Source: Acidobacteria bacterium AH-259-L09 (GTDB lineage: Bacteria > Acidobacteriota > UBA6911 > RPQK01). From it: a stretch of 7,474 bases of DNA. A program made the position numbers and the translations under genes. Where the stretch lies: positions 1 through 7,474 of the forward strand of contig JALLOL010000117.1 in the NCBI GenBank assembly GCA_027717875.1, in the 5' to 3' direction. Shown here one piece after another: positions 1-5,327 of this stretch. Below the pieces are notes generated by a model. The model did not search any database, had not been told where the DNA came from, and was given only the letters and a program-made list of their open reading frames with translations. Each line of letters begins with the position of its first letter. Position 1 is the first letter of the stretch.

Positions 1-1386
1 TCCCAGCAAATGAGAGGCCTGGTCGACCAGGCCATGGATCGCATCCTGGATCATATTGAGTCGCTTCCACAGCAGCCTGCCAGCAATGTGGACGGGGGTC
101 TAGAACTGGCTCGCAGCTTGAGGGAACCTCTTCCTGAGCAGGGCCAGCCTTATTCGCAACTTCTCGATCTGCTGTTCGAGCGGGCGCTGCCAAAGACCTT
201 CAATGCAGCCAGTCCGGGCTACCTGGCTTACATTCCAGGTGGAGGAATCTTTCATGCTGCCCTGGCAGACCTGATTGCCGATGCCGTGAATCGATATGTG
301 GGAGTCTGGATTGCTGCACCGGGCCTTGTGCAGTTGGAAGTCAATGTGATTCGCTGGTTCTGCGATATGATGGGCTACCCTCCACAGGCGGGAGGAGTGC
401 TGACCTCGGGAGGCTCCCTGGCCAACCTCATCGCCCTCATCACAGCCCGGCGAGAGCGTCTTCCTGAAGACTTTCTGCGGGGTGTCCTCTACAGCTCAGA
501 CCAAACGCATCACTCGGTGAAAAAGGCGGCCGTTTTGGCCGGTTTCCCGCCTGCCAACATCCGCGAAATTGCGTCTGATTCGCTTTTTCGGATCCAGATC
601 GATGCTCTGCAACGACGAATGGATCAGGACAAAAGGGACGGATGGACTCCTTTTATGATCGTCGGCAATGCGGGTACAACCAACACTGGCGCCGTGGACA
701 ATTTAGAAAGTTTGTCTCACATCGCCAGCCAGGAGAAGGTGTGGTTTCACGTGGATGCGGCCTACGGTGGTTTCTTTCTCTTGACGGAACGAGGGCGCCG
801 GCTAATGAGCGGCATCGAGCGAGCCGATTCGATTACCCTTGATCCTCACAAAGGTCTCTTTCTCCCCTACGGCACAGGATCCCTTCTGGTCAGAGATCAG
901 CAAACCTTGAAGCGGGCCCACACCCTTTATGCTGACTACATGCCCCCCTTGCAAAAGGAGCCGGACCTGGTGGACTTTTGTGAGCTTTCTCCGGAGCTCT
1001 CTCGGGGCTTTCGGGGCCTGCGCGTTTGGCTGCCCTTGAAGATGCATGGCATTGAGCCTTTCCGGCGCAATCTGGAAGAAAAATTAGATCTAACACAGTG
1101 GGCTGCCGAGGAGCTTCGCAAGATCCCTGGAATCGAAATTGTCGTCGAGCCCCAGTTGTCTGTCGTGGCTTTTCACCTCGTGAAACCGGGACTTGACCTG
1201 ATGTCTCTCAATCAACTGAATCAACAGTTGCTCGAGCAGATTAACGCTCGCCGCAGAATCTACCTCACGCCGACACTCCTTGACGAACGTTTTGTCATTC
1301 GCATTTGTGTGCTTTCTTTCCGCACGCACCTGGAGCGCATGCAAGCCGCCCTGGAGGACATTCGCACGGCAGTGTCGAAGGTCTGA
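1..1386 (+). CDS. PLP-dependent group II (aromatic-L-amino-acid type) decarboxylase, 5' end cut by window edge
   Basis: Fold-type I PLP enzyme of the aromatic amino acid / glutamate decarboxylase family, predicted cytoplasmic. Numbering from the ATG at position 10: a TSGGSLAN phosphate-binding segment (132-139), the PLP-stacking histidine in SSDQTHHSV (H167), the cofactor aspartate in HVDAAYGG (D249), and the Schiff-base lysine in TLDPHKGLF (K281). The C-terminal part has PELSRGFRGLRVW (328-340) and a typical small domain ending near FVIRICVLSFRTH. The frame is open to base 1, and MRGLVDQAMDRILDHIESLP resembles a segment lying some 15-20 residues inside family members, so the true start is probably upstream and the ATG at 10 internal. 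The residue aligning with the catalytic loop tyrosine of DOPA decarboxylase is F323, so simple amine formation cannot be assumed. Substrate is unknown. Family call is secure; the start is not. No convincing terminator follows. Confidence 0.93.
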   Translation, partial: SQQMRGLVDQAMDRILDHIESLPQQPASNVDGGLELARSLREPLPEQGQPYSQLLDLLFERALPKTFNAASPGYLAYIPGGGIFHAALADLIADAVNRYVGVWIAAPGLVQLEVNVIRWFCDMMGYPPQAGGVLTSGGSLANLIALITARRERLPEDFLRGVLYSSDQTHHSVKKAAVLAGFPPANIREIASDSLFRIQIDALQRRMDQDKRDGWTPFMIVGNAGTTNTGAVDNLESLSHIASQEKVWFHVDAAYGGFFLLTERGRRLMSGIERADSITLDPHKGLFLPYGTGSLLVRDQQTLKRAHTLYADYMPPLQKEPDLVDFCELSPELSRGFRGLRVWLPLKMHGIEPFRRNLEEKLDLTQWAAEELRKIPGIEIVVEPQLSVVAFHLVKPGLDLMSLNQLNQQLLEQINARRRIYLTPTLLDERFVIRICVLSFRTHLERMQAALEDIRTAVSKV

Positions 1387-1414
1387 CCCCCAGCACTTTC
1401 ACCCCCAGCCCTGC

Positions 1415-1420
1415 TATAAT
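1415..1420 (+). promoter_or_regulatory. Perfect -10 hexamer, candidate promoter for the acetyltransferase gene
   Basis: TATAAT lies 28 bp after the decarboxylase stop, in the context gcTATAATctgcc. No good -35 hexamer is present: the 16-18 bp spacing lands on weak sequence such as GCACTT at 1393-1398. If used, transcription would begin near 1427 and leave a leader of about 105 nt that contains the 8-bp repeat array. The context resembles the candidate -10 upstream of the kinase (gcTAAAATcctgcc). The direct repeat ACCCCCAGC (1386-1394 and 1401-1409) sits just upstream; its role is unknown. Confidence 0.45.
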
Positions 1421-1430
1421 CTGCCCCATT

Positions 1431-1469
1431 GAGCTATTGAGCTTTTGAGCTGTGAGCTTTTGAGCTGTT
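1431..1469 (+). repeat. Degenerate 8-bp tandem repeat, unit GAGCTNTT, array 1
   Basis: Five consecutive units read GAGCTATT, GAGCTTTT, GAGCTGT (one base short), GAGCTTTT and GAGCTGTT, after which the pattern decays (AATCTTTG). Each unit contains the self-complementary tetramer AGCT. The array lies between the candidate TATAAT and the acetyltransferase start, so it is probably in that gene's 5' leader. A related array sits at the 3' end of the same gene (2415-2438). Confidence 0.85.
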
Positions 1470-1532
1470 AATCTTTGCAGTGTCCGCTGTGAGAGCCCAC
1501 AGGACCGCTCGTAATGAACGCGGGATTGAAAG

Positions 1533-2432
1533 ATGGCCCCAGGTCGTGAACGGCATATGCAAACCTCCTCGGGCGAGATCAGACTGCGTGCAATCGGGGA
1601 CATCACCGAAGCCACCCGGCTGGTCGAACTGCAGCGAGAGATCTGGGGATACGGACGACCGGATACCGACTTTCCTCATCCGGCCCGCGCTCTATTTGCC
1701 ATTTCTCAAAGCGGGGGTCATGTAGCGGCGGCTTTTATCGACAACCTGGCGGTGGGACTTTCTCTTGCTTGGATCGGGATGGAGCCGGTCTCGCAAAAAC
1801 CCTACTTACACAGCCAATTGGTCGGCGTCCTGGGGAAATACCGGCACCACGGAATTGGCTACTATCTCAAGCTCTACCAGCGGGATTTTGCCTTGGAGCA
1901 CGGAATGGATTTAGTGAAGTGGACATTCGATCCCCTGCGAAGCGCCAATGCAAACCTGAACCTGCGCAAGCTGGGCGCTATCATTAAGACCTACCAAGCG
2001 GACTACTATGGCAAGGTTCAAAGCGACTTCAGCCATGGACTGGCCACGGATCGAGTGTGGGCCGAATGGCATGTTGCCTCAGAACACGTCAAAGGACGCC
2101 TGGCAAATCCACCACCCCCGCTGGAGCAGGAGCCACGGCTGACACAGCTCACAAATCTCGCTGAAGATGATGAGGGAATGCAACGTTTAGTGGACTATCA
2201 GCTGCGCCAATCGGAGCCAAGACTCCTGGTTGAGGTACCGGACGACTTTGAAGCCATTTGCCAAAGAAGCATGTCACTGGCGCAGGATTGGCAGTCGAAA
2301 ATTCGCAAAATTTTTCAGCACTACCTGAGCCGAGGATACACTGCCGCCGATTTTTTAATCCTTTCAGGTTCACCGCCCCGCGCCTTCTATTTGCTAAGCA
2401 GCGACCCGCTGGAACAGCTTTTGAGCTTTTGA
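1533..2432 (+). CDS. GNAT-fold acetyltransferase, COG3375-like
   Basis: Predicted soluble acyl-CoA-dependent N-acetyltransferase; substrate unknown. An N-terminal GNAT domain spans about residues 15-185. It contains the acetyl-CoA pyrophosphate loop in the region VGVLGKYRHHGIGYYLKLYQ (97-116; R104-H-H-G107-I-G109). TFDPLRSANANLNLRKLGA (131-149) and ATDRVWAEWH (171-180) recall the COG3375 group of predicted acetyltransferases. A C-terminal helical part with EVPDDFEAI, LAQDWQ and SRGYTAADF (about 234-274) also fits that group. An in-frame TGA at 1527-1529 limits the start to 1533 or the ATG at 1557. Neither has a strong ribosome site (GGGA at 1522-1525 precedes 1533; AGG at 1541-1543 precedes 1557), and the conserved domain begins after both. 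The last five residues, QLLSF, and the stop are encoded by the 8-bp repeat, so the tail may differ from relatives. It ends 94 bp before the kinase gene and probably has its own promoter. Confidence 0.85.
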   Translation: MAPGRERHMQTSSGEIRLRAIGDITEATRLVELQREIWGYGRPDTDFPHPARALFAISQSGGHVAAAFIDNLAVGLSLAWIGMEPVSQKPYLHSQLVGVLGKYRHHGIGYYLKLYQRDFALEHGMDLVKWTFDPLRSANANLNLRKLGAIIKTYQADYYGKVQSDFSHGLATDRVWAEWHVASEHVKGRLANPPPPLEQEPRLTQLTNLAEDDEGMQRLVDYQLRQSEPRLLVEVPDDFEAICQRSMSLAQDWQSKIRKIFQHYLSRGYTAADFLILSGSPPRAFYLLSSDPLEQLLSF

Positions 2433-2438
2433 GCTATT
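2415..2438 (+). repeat. Degenerate 8-bp tandem repeat, unit GAGCTNTT, array 2
   Basis: Three units read CAGCTTTT, GAGCTTTT and GAGCTATT, followed by G. The unit matches the array at 1431-1469, in the same orientation and about 980 bp away, so the two arrays bracket the acetyltransferase gene. The gene's final codons (Q-L-L-S-F) and its TGA stop at 2430-2432 fall inside the array. AGCT-TTTG-AGCT could form only a 4-bp stem, so a terminator role is not convincing. Confidence 0.8.
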
Positions 2439-2452
2439 GCTAAGAGGCCTAA

Positions 2453-2489
2453 CTTGACCTGTTCTTGAACAAAGCTTGACCGCAACTTT
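2453..2489 (+). promoter_or_regulatory. Operator-like array: three TTGAMC boxes at exact 11-bp period, upstream of the kinase operon
   Basis: TTGACC (2454-2459), TTGAAC (2465-2470) and TTGACC (2476-2481) start exactly 11 bp apart, and each is preceded by C to give CTTGAMC. A fourth, decayed unit begins with CTT at 2486-2488. The same architecture occurs at 5228-5264; bases 2454-2490 match 5229-5265 at 29 of 37 positions. Direct repeats with an 11-bp period are typical of PhoB/OmpR-family operators such as the pho box, in which tandem monomers bind the same helix face. The array lies just upstream of where a -35 would fall for the candidate TAAAAT at 2514, the layout expected for an activator site. 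The adjacent response regulator is the natural candidate binder (inference). Confidence 0.7.
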
Positions 2490-2513
2490 ATATATGTAGC
2501 GCCGGGATAGTGC

Positions 2514-2519
2514 TAAAAT
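2514..2519 (+). promoter_or_regulatory. Candidate -10 box of the kinase-regulator operon
   Basis: TAAAAT in the context tgcTAAAATcctgcc, with no recognisable -35 at 17 bp (TATATG at 2491-2496), fits a promoter that needs an activator bound at the TTGAMC array. Only 7 nt separate it from the ATG at 2527, so a transcript from here would be leaderless or nearly so. A competing reading is TTGAAC (2465-2470) as -35 with TATATA (2489-2494) as -10 at 18-bp spacing, which would give a leader of about 25 nt. The sequence alone does not decide between them. Confidence 0.45.
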
Positions 2520-2526
2520 CCTGCCA

Positions 2527-4542
2527 ATGCCCCGTCCAGCCCAAAGACTAGGTATGTTGCGGACCGGCCATAGACTTCCGATCATCTTCGTAATCGGCAT
2601 TCTACTTCCCGGTATCCTCCTGGCCGTTTTTGCCGTACGGGCTTTGCTCCAAGAAAGACGCTTAGTGGATCAGCAAATTCGGGAACGGTTGGAGCGCGCG
2701 GCAAATGGAGCGATCCGCGATCTGGATCAAGAGTTTCGCCAATGGCAGCAGGCTGTAGACGAGCTCAGCCAAGCCGGAACACGTGATCCTTCGCTGTGGC
2801 CACAAAGGGTGCGCCGGGCCCTGGAAGGTCCGGTTTCCGCGGTGGTGCTCTTTCGAGCGGAGCAGGATTTGCACGTCTTCCCGCCCGCTCAGTTGCTGTA
2901 CAAGCCAGCGCCCCTTTTAGGGTCATCTTCTCCGCAGCAGCCCCTCCCGCCGGCTTTTGCCGAAGCCGAGTCCTCGGAGCTGCGCCACCGGGATTACCCC
3001 AGAGCCATCAGGCTGTACAAGCGGTTACTGGCCCGTGCAGAGCCATCTCAGCGTCCATTACTTCTGCATCGGCTGGCACGAACCTCTCGCAAGGCCGCAT
3101 TACTGGATGAGGCTTTCCGCTACTATGGTGAACTGGCTCAAGCCAGCTCGGGCCGGATCGGGAATCTACCCGCCGATGTGGTGGGAAAGTTTGAGCTGTG
3201 TTCCTTGTGGGCGGACCAGCGAGCCTCGGCCAAGCTTAAAATGGGAGCGCTGGAATTCTATCAAGGGCTGGTCAGCGGCCGCTGGTCACTGGAGAAATCG
3301 CGCTATCTTTTCTACGCCGACACGGCCCGGGATTGGCTGGCGCGCGCTTCCGCTTTCCCGTCTGAAGTGCTTCACCTGCAGGAGACCGAACAACAGAAGC
3401 TCGCACTCACTCGCGCACTAGAAGAGTTCCTGGAAACACCCCGTCGGGTTCTCCCCACCGAGACCGGAGCCCCTCTGGCTTTCTGGCAGGCTGAGCCCTT
3501 CCTGGCTTTGCTCCTATCGGAGAGCTTTATCCAGGAGCAATTCTGGCCATCGATCTTCACGGCAACAATCGGCTCCGATCTCGAAGTGTCTTTACACGCT
3601 TCAAATGGCCGGGTGATGTTCGGTGCCGGGCCTTCAAGTCAGGAGACCCTGGCAGCAACGCGCGGCCTCGACGAGATCGGTCTTCCCTGGAGGCTCGAGG
3701 TTCGGCCACGCCAATTGGCTGCCCTTTACCAGGACCTGAATCAGCGCCAAAACCTATATCTGGCCATGTTATTCTTGGTGTTAGCGCTTCTGATCTTCGG
3801 CAGCTACCTCATGGCTCGAACGGTGAAACGCGAGCTGGAGATAGCCCGACTGAAATCGGAGTTTGTCTCCGCTGTTTCCCACGAGTTCCGCTCCCCCTTG
3901 ACGGGCATCCGCCAGCTAGGCGAGATGCTGATGCGCGGCCGATGGAAGAGCGAACAGAGGCGACAGGAGTACTATCAGATGATCGTTCGAGAAAGCGATC
4001 GGCTGACGCGTCTGGTGGAGAACCTCTTGGACTTTTCCCGTATGGAAGAAGGACGCCAGCGGTACGATTTTGAGCCTGTGGAGCCCACCCAGTGGTTGCG
4101 AAGACTGGTCGAGGATTTTCAGTCGGAAGTAGCTGACAAGAGCATGTCCATTGTGGCAAGCATCCCACAGGACCTCCCCGTTCTCTCCGGCGACTGCGAA
4201 GCCCTCACCTGCGCGGTGCATAACCTACTGGATAACGCCGTCAAATACTCCGGCAACTCGAAAACGGTGTGGCTCCATGCCGAGGCCAAAAACAGCCGGC
4301 TCTCAATACGGGTCCGTGACCAGGGCCTGGGCATCTCCGAGCAGGACCAGAAACACATCTTTGAAAAGTTCTTTCGCGGGGAGGGCGAGATCTCACGTCA
4401 GGTGAAGGGTGCGGGAGTGGGACTGAGCCTGGTGAAACACATCGTGACCACGCATGGGGGTTCCATCCAGTTTGAAAGCCTGGCCGGCCAGGGCAGCACC
4501 TTTTCACTCCACCTGCCCACCCAGCCGCCGGAAACAGGGTGA
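2527..4542 (+). CDS. Membrane sensor histidine kinase with large TPR-like extracytoplasmic domain
   Basis: Two-component sensor kinase, 671 aa. TM1 spans about residues 17-38 and TM2 about 410-430, leaving roughly 370 residues outside the membrane. That region holds TPR-like helical pairs (about 145-207, including RDYPRAIRLYKRLLARA and LDEAFRYYGELAQA) and then a short beta-rich part (about 345-395). The cytoplasmic part is canonical: HisKA with phospho-accepting H452 in SHEFRSPLTG, N-box HNLLDNAVKYS (565-575), G1 box DQGLGIS (598-604), F-box FEKFF (612-616) and G2 box GAGVGLSLVKH (628-638). It should autophosphorylate and pass phosphate to the regulator encoded 4 nt downstream. The ATG at 2527 opens the frame; an in-frame ATG at 2554 is possible and leaves TM1 intact. 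Neither has a good ribosome site. The ligand is unknown; the TPR-like region suggests sensing a protein or peptide (inference). Confidence 0.93.
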   Translation: MPRPAQRLGMLRTGHRLPIIFVIGILLPGILLAVFAVRALLQERRLVDQQIRERLERAANGAIRDLDQEFRQWQQAVDELSQAGTRDPSLWPQRVRRALEGPVSAVVLFRAEQDLHVFPPAQLLYKPAPLLGSSSPQQPLPPAFAEAESSELRHRDYPRAIRLYKRLLARAEPSQRPLLLHRLARTSRKAALLDEAFRYYGELAQASSGRIGNLPADVVGKFELCSLWADQRASAKLKMGALEFYQGLVSGRWSLEKSRYLFYADTARDWLARASAFPSEVLHLQETEQQKLALTRALEEFLETPRRVLPTETGAPLAFWQAEPFLALLLSESFIQEQFWPSIFTATIGSDLEVSLHASNGRVMFGAGPSSQETLAATRGLDEIGLPWRLEVRPRQLAALYQDLNQRQNLYLAMLFLVLALLIFGSYLMARTVKRELEIARLKSEFVSAVSHEFRSPLTGIRQLGEMLMRGRWKSEQRRQEYYQMIVRESDRLTRLVENLLDFSRMEEGRQRYDFEPVEPTQWLRRLVEDFQSEVADKSMSIVASIPQDLPVLSGDCEALTCAVHNLLDNAVKYSGNSKTVWLHAEAKNSRLSIRVRDQGLGISEQDQKHIFEKFFRGEGEISRQVKGAGVGLSLVKHIVTTHGGSIQFESLAGQGSTFSLHLPTQPPETG

Positions 4543-4543
4543 G
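4536..4543 (+). promoter_or_regulatory. Ribosome binding site overlapping the kinase stop; sets the regulator start
   Basis: AGGGTGAG overlaps the kinase TGA (4540-4542) and contains GGTGA, complementary to the 16S 3' tail, 4 nt before the ATG at 4547. This supports 4547 as the regulator start over the upstream in-frame ATG at 4454, and suggests translational coupling with the kinase. Confidence 0.6.
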
Positions 4544-4546
4544 AGC

Positions 4547-5227
4547 ATGACGCGAATTCTGGTTGTTGAAGATGAGCCGACCATTGCCGCTGGACTCCAG
4601 GATGACTTGGAACTGGAAGGTTATACGGTGGAGGTGGTGGAGGACGGCGCTACGGCTGTGGACCGAGCGCTCGAAGGCGGCTACGATTTAATTCTCCTCG
4701 ATGTAATGCTTCCGCAAAAGGATGGCTTCACCGTCTGCCGCGAAGTGCGCCAAGCGGGACTGTGCGCGCCGATCATCTTGCTGACGGCCAAAGGACAGGA
4801 GGTAGACAAGGTGTTGGGGCTGGAACTGGGGGCCGATGATTATGTGACCAAACCCTTCAGTCCCCGCGAATTGCTGGCCCGGATCAAGGCGGTTTTACGC
4901 CGCACCAATGACTCGGCCCAGCCCGCCCAGGTCTATCAGTTTGGCGATGTCAAGGTGGATTTTGGCAGATGTGAAGTCTCACGCACGGGTAAAAAAGTGG
5001 ATCTCACGGCCATGGAGTTCAAGATCCTTCGTGCTTTTCTTTCCCACCCTGGTCAGGTACTCACACTCGATCAGTTGATCGAAGAGGTCTGGGGCCGCGA
5101 CGTTTTTCTGAGCGATCGCGTGATTTACACCCACATCAGCAATCTACGTAACAAAATCGAAGCCAATCCGGCCCAGCCCCGACATCTGATTACCGTGCGC
5201 GGCATGGGCTATCGTTTTGATAGTTGA
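4547..5227 (+). CDS. OmpR/PhoB-family response regulator
   Basis: DNA-binding two-component regulator, 226 aa, normal length for the family. The receiver domain (about 1-118) has the acidic pair E8/D9, phospho-acceptor D52 in LLDVMLPQKDG, switch residues T80 and Y99, and K102 in the TKPFSPREL segment. A winged-helix effector domain (about 130-224) follows. It has the LTAMEFKIL segment, the recognition-helix region SDRVIYTHISNLRNKIE (189-205) and the terminal wing VRGMGYRF. The start is taken at the ATG preceded by AGGGTGAG, because MTRILVVEDE is the standard receiver opening; an upstream in-frame ATG at 4454 would add 31 non-conserved residues inside the kinase gene. The 4-nt gap to the kinase indicates one operon and a cognate pair. 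Likely targets are the 11-bp-period TTGAMC arrays before the kinase and before the propeller gene (inference from family geometry and position). Confidence 0.96.
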   Translation: MTRILVVEDEPTIAAGLQDDLELEGYTVEVVEDGATAVDRALEGGYDLILLDVMLPQKDGFTVCREVRQAGLCAPIILLTAKGQEVDKVLGLELGADDYVTKPFSPRELLARIKAVLRRTNDSAQPAQVYQFGDVKVDFGRCEVSRTGKKVDLTAMEFKILRAFLSHPGQVLTLDQLIEEVWGRDVFLSDRVIYTHISNLRNKIEANPAQPRHLITVRGMGYRFDS

Positions 5228-5264
5228 ATTGACCCATTCTTGAACCAAACTTGAACTGAACTTA
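5228..5264 (+). promoter_or_regulatory. Operator-like array: three TTGAMC boxes at exact 11-bp period, upstream of the propeller gene
   Basis: TTGACC (5229-5234), TTGAAC (5240-5245) and TTGAAC (5251-5256) are spaced exactly 11 bp apart; a fourth, decayed unit starts with CTT at 5261. It begins directly after the regulator stop. Spacers are also conserved with the kinase-operon copy: TTC before box 2, a C-terminated AA-rich spacer before box 3, and AACTT after it. Retention of boxes and register at two loci with otherwise different flanks indicates selection for protein binding. The regulator encoded immediately upstream is the leading candidate. Confidence 0.72.
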
Positions 5265-5265
5265 A

Positions 5266-5277
5266 CTCGCGGGCGAG
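5266..5277. repeat. Short perfect inverted repeat between operator and -10 region
   Basis: CTCGC-GG-GCGAG has 5-bp arms and a 2-bp centre. It directly follows the TTGAMC array and lies where the -35 and spacer of the propeller promoter would be. No T-tract follows, so it is not an intrinsic terminator for the regulator gene. The kinase promoter has no equivalent. It may be a second operator or chance. Confidence 0.4.
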
Positions 5278-5285
5278 CAGTTCCG

Positions 5286-5291
5286 GTTATC
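5286..5291 (+). promoter_or_regulatory. Candidate weak -10 of the propeller gene
   Basis: GTTATC in the context cgGTTATCctgg matches the part of the kinase promoter that ends ATCCTG and sits about the same distance (within 4 bp) after its TTGAMC array. A -35 at 17 bp would fall at 5263-5268, abutting the array, as in activator-dependent PhoB-type promoters. The hexamer is poor on its own. Transcription from it would start near 5298 and leave a leader of about 30 nt carrying a strong ribosome site. Confidence 0.35.
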
Positions 5292-5310
5292 CTGGTGGCA
5301 CATTTTGGTT

Positions 5311-5320
5311 AAAGGAGGAA
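5311..5320 (+). promoter_or_regulatory. Strong ribosome binding site of the propeller gene
   Basis: AAAGGAGGAA is a near-perfect Shine-Dalgarno sequence, with 7 nt between it and the ATG at 5328. It fixes the start, and it is far stronger than any ribosome site elsewhere in the window, suggesting high translation of the exported product. Confidence 0.85.
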
Positions 5321-5327
5321 CATTTCA

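Noticed and set aside
1386..1409. ACCCCCAGC direct repeat as an operator or attachment site
   Set aside because: Two 9-bp C-rich copies 15 bp apart, with no integrase, tRNA gene or second locus to support a role.
1295..1615. Minus-strand frame of 106 codons across the gap between decarboxylase and acetyltransferase
   Set aside because: It starts inside the acetyltransferase, runs through the 8-bp repeats (giving repeated AQKL) and ends in the decarboxylase; no domain or promoter supports it.
1480..1725. GTG-initiated frame of 81 codons as a leader peptide of the acetyltransferase
   Set aside because: Most of it overlaps the acetyltransferase out of frame; there is no ribosome site and no peptide-like feature.
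2415..2450. Intrinsic terminator after the acetyltransferase gene
   Set aside because: The AGCT-TTTG-AGCT stem has only 4 bp, and the T-runs belong to the tandem repeat rather than following a GC-rich hairpin.
2476..2481. TTGACC box 3 as an ordinary -35 hexamer
   Set aside because: The -10 position at 16-18 bp spacing is GC-rich (around 2498-2504). The hexamer belongs to an 11-bp-period series, so an operator reading fits better.
2957..3421. 154-codon + strand frame inside the kinase sensor region
   Set aside because: It overlaps the kinase frame throughout; its translation is rich in W, R and P with no domain pattern, while the kinase frame stays intact across it.
4454..4546. Upstream in-frame ATG at 4454 as the response regulator start
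   Set aside because: It would add 31 residues lying entirely within the kinase coding sequence and unlike any receiver domain. The ATG at 4547 has a fitting ribosome site and gives the standard MTRILVVEDE opening.
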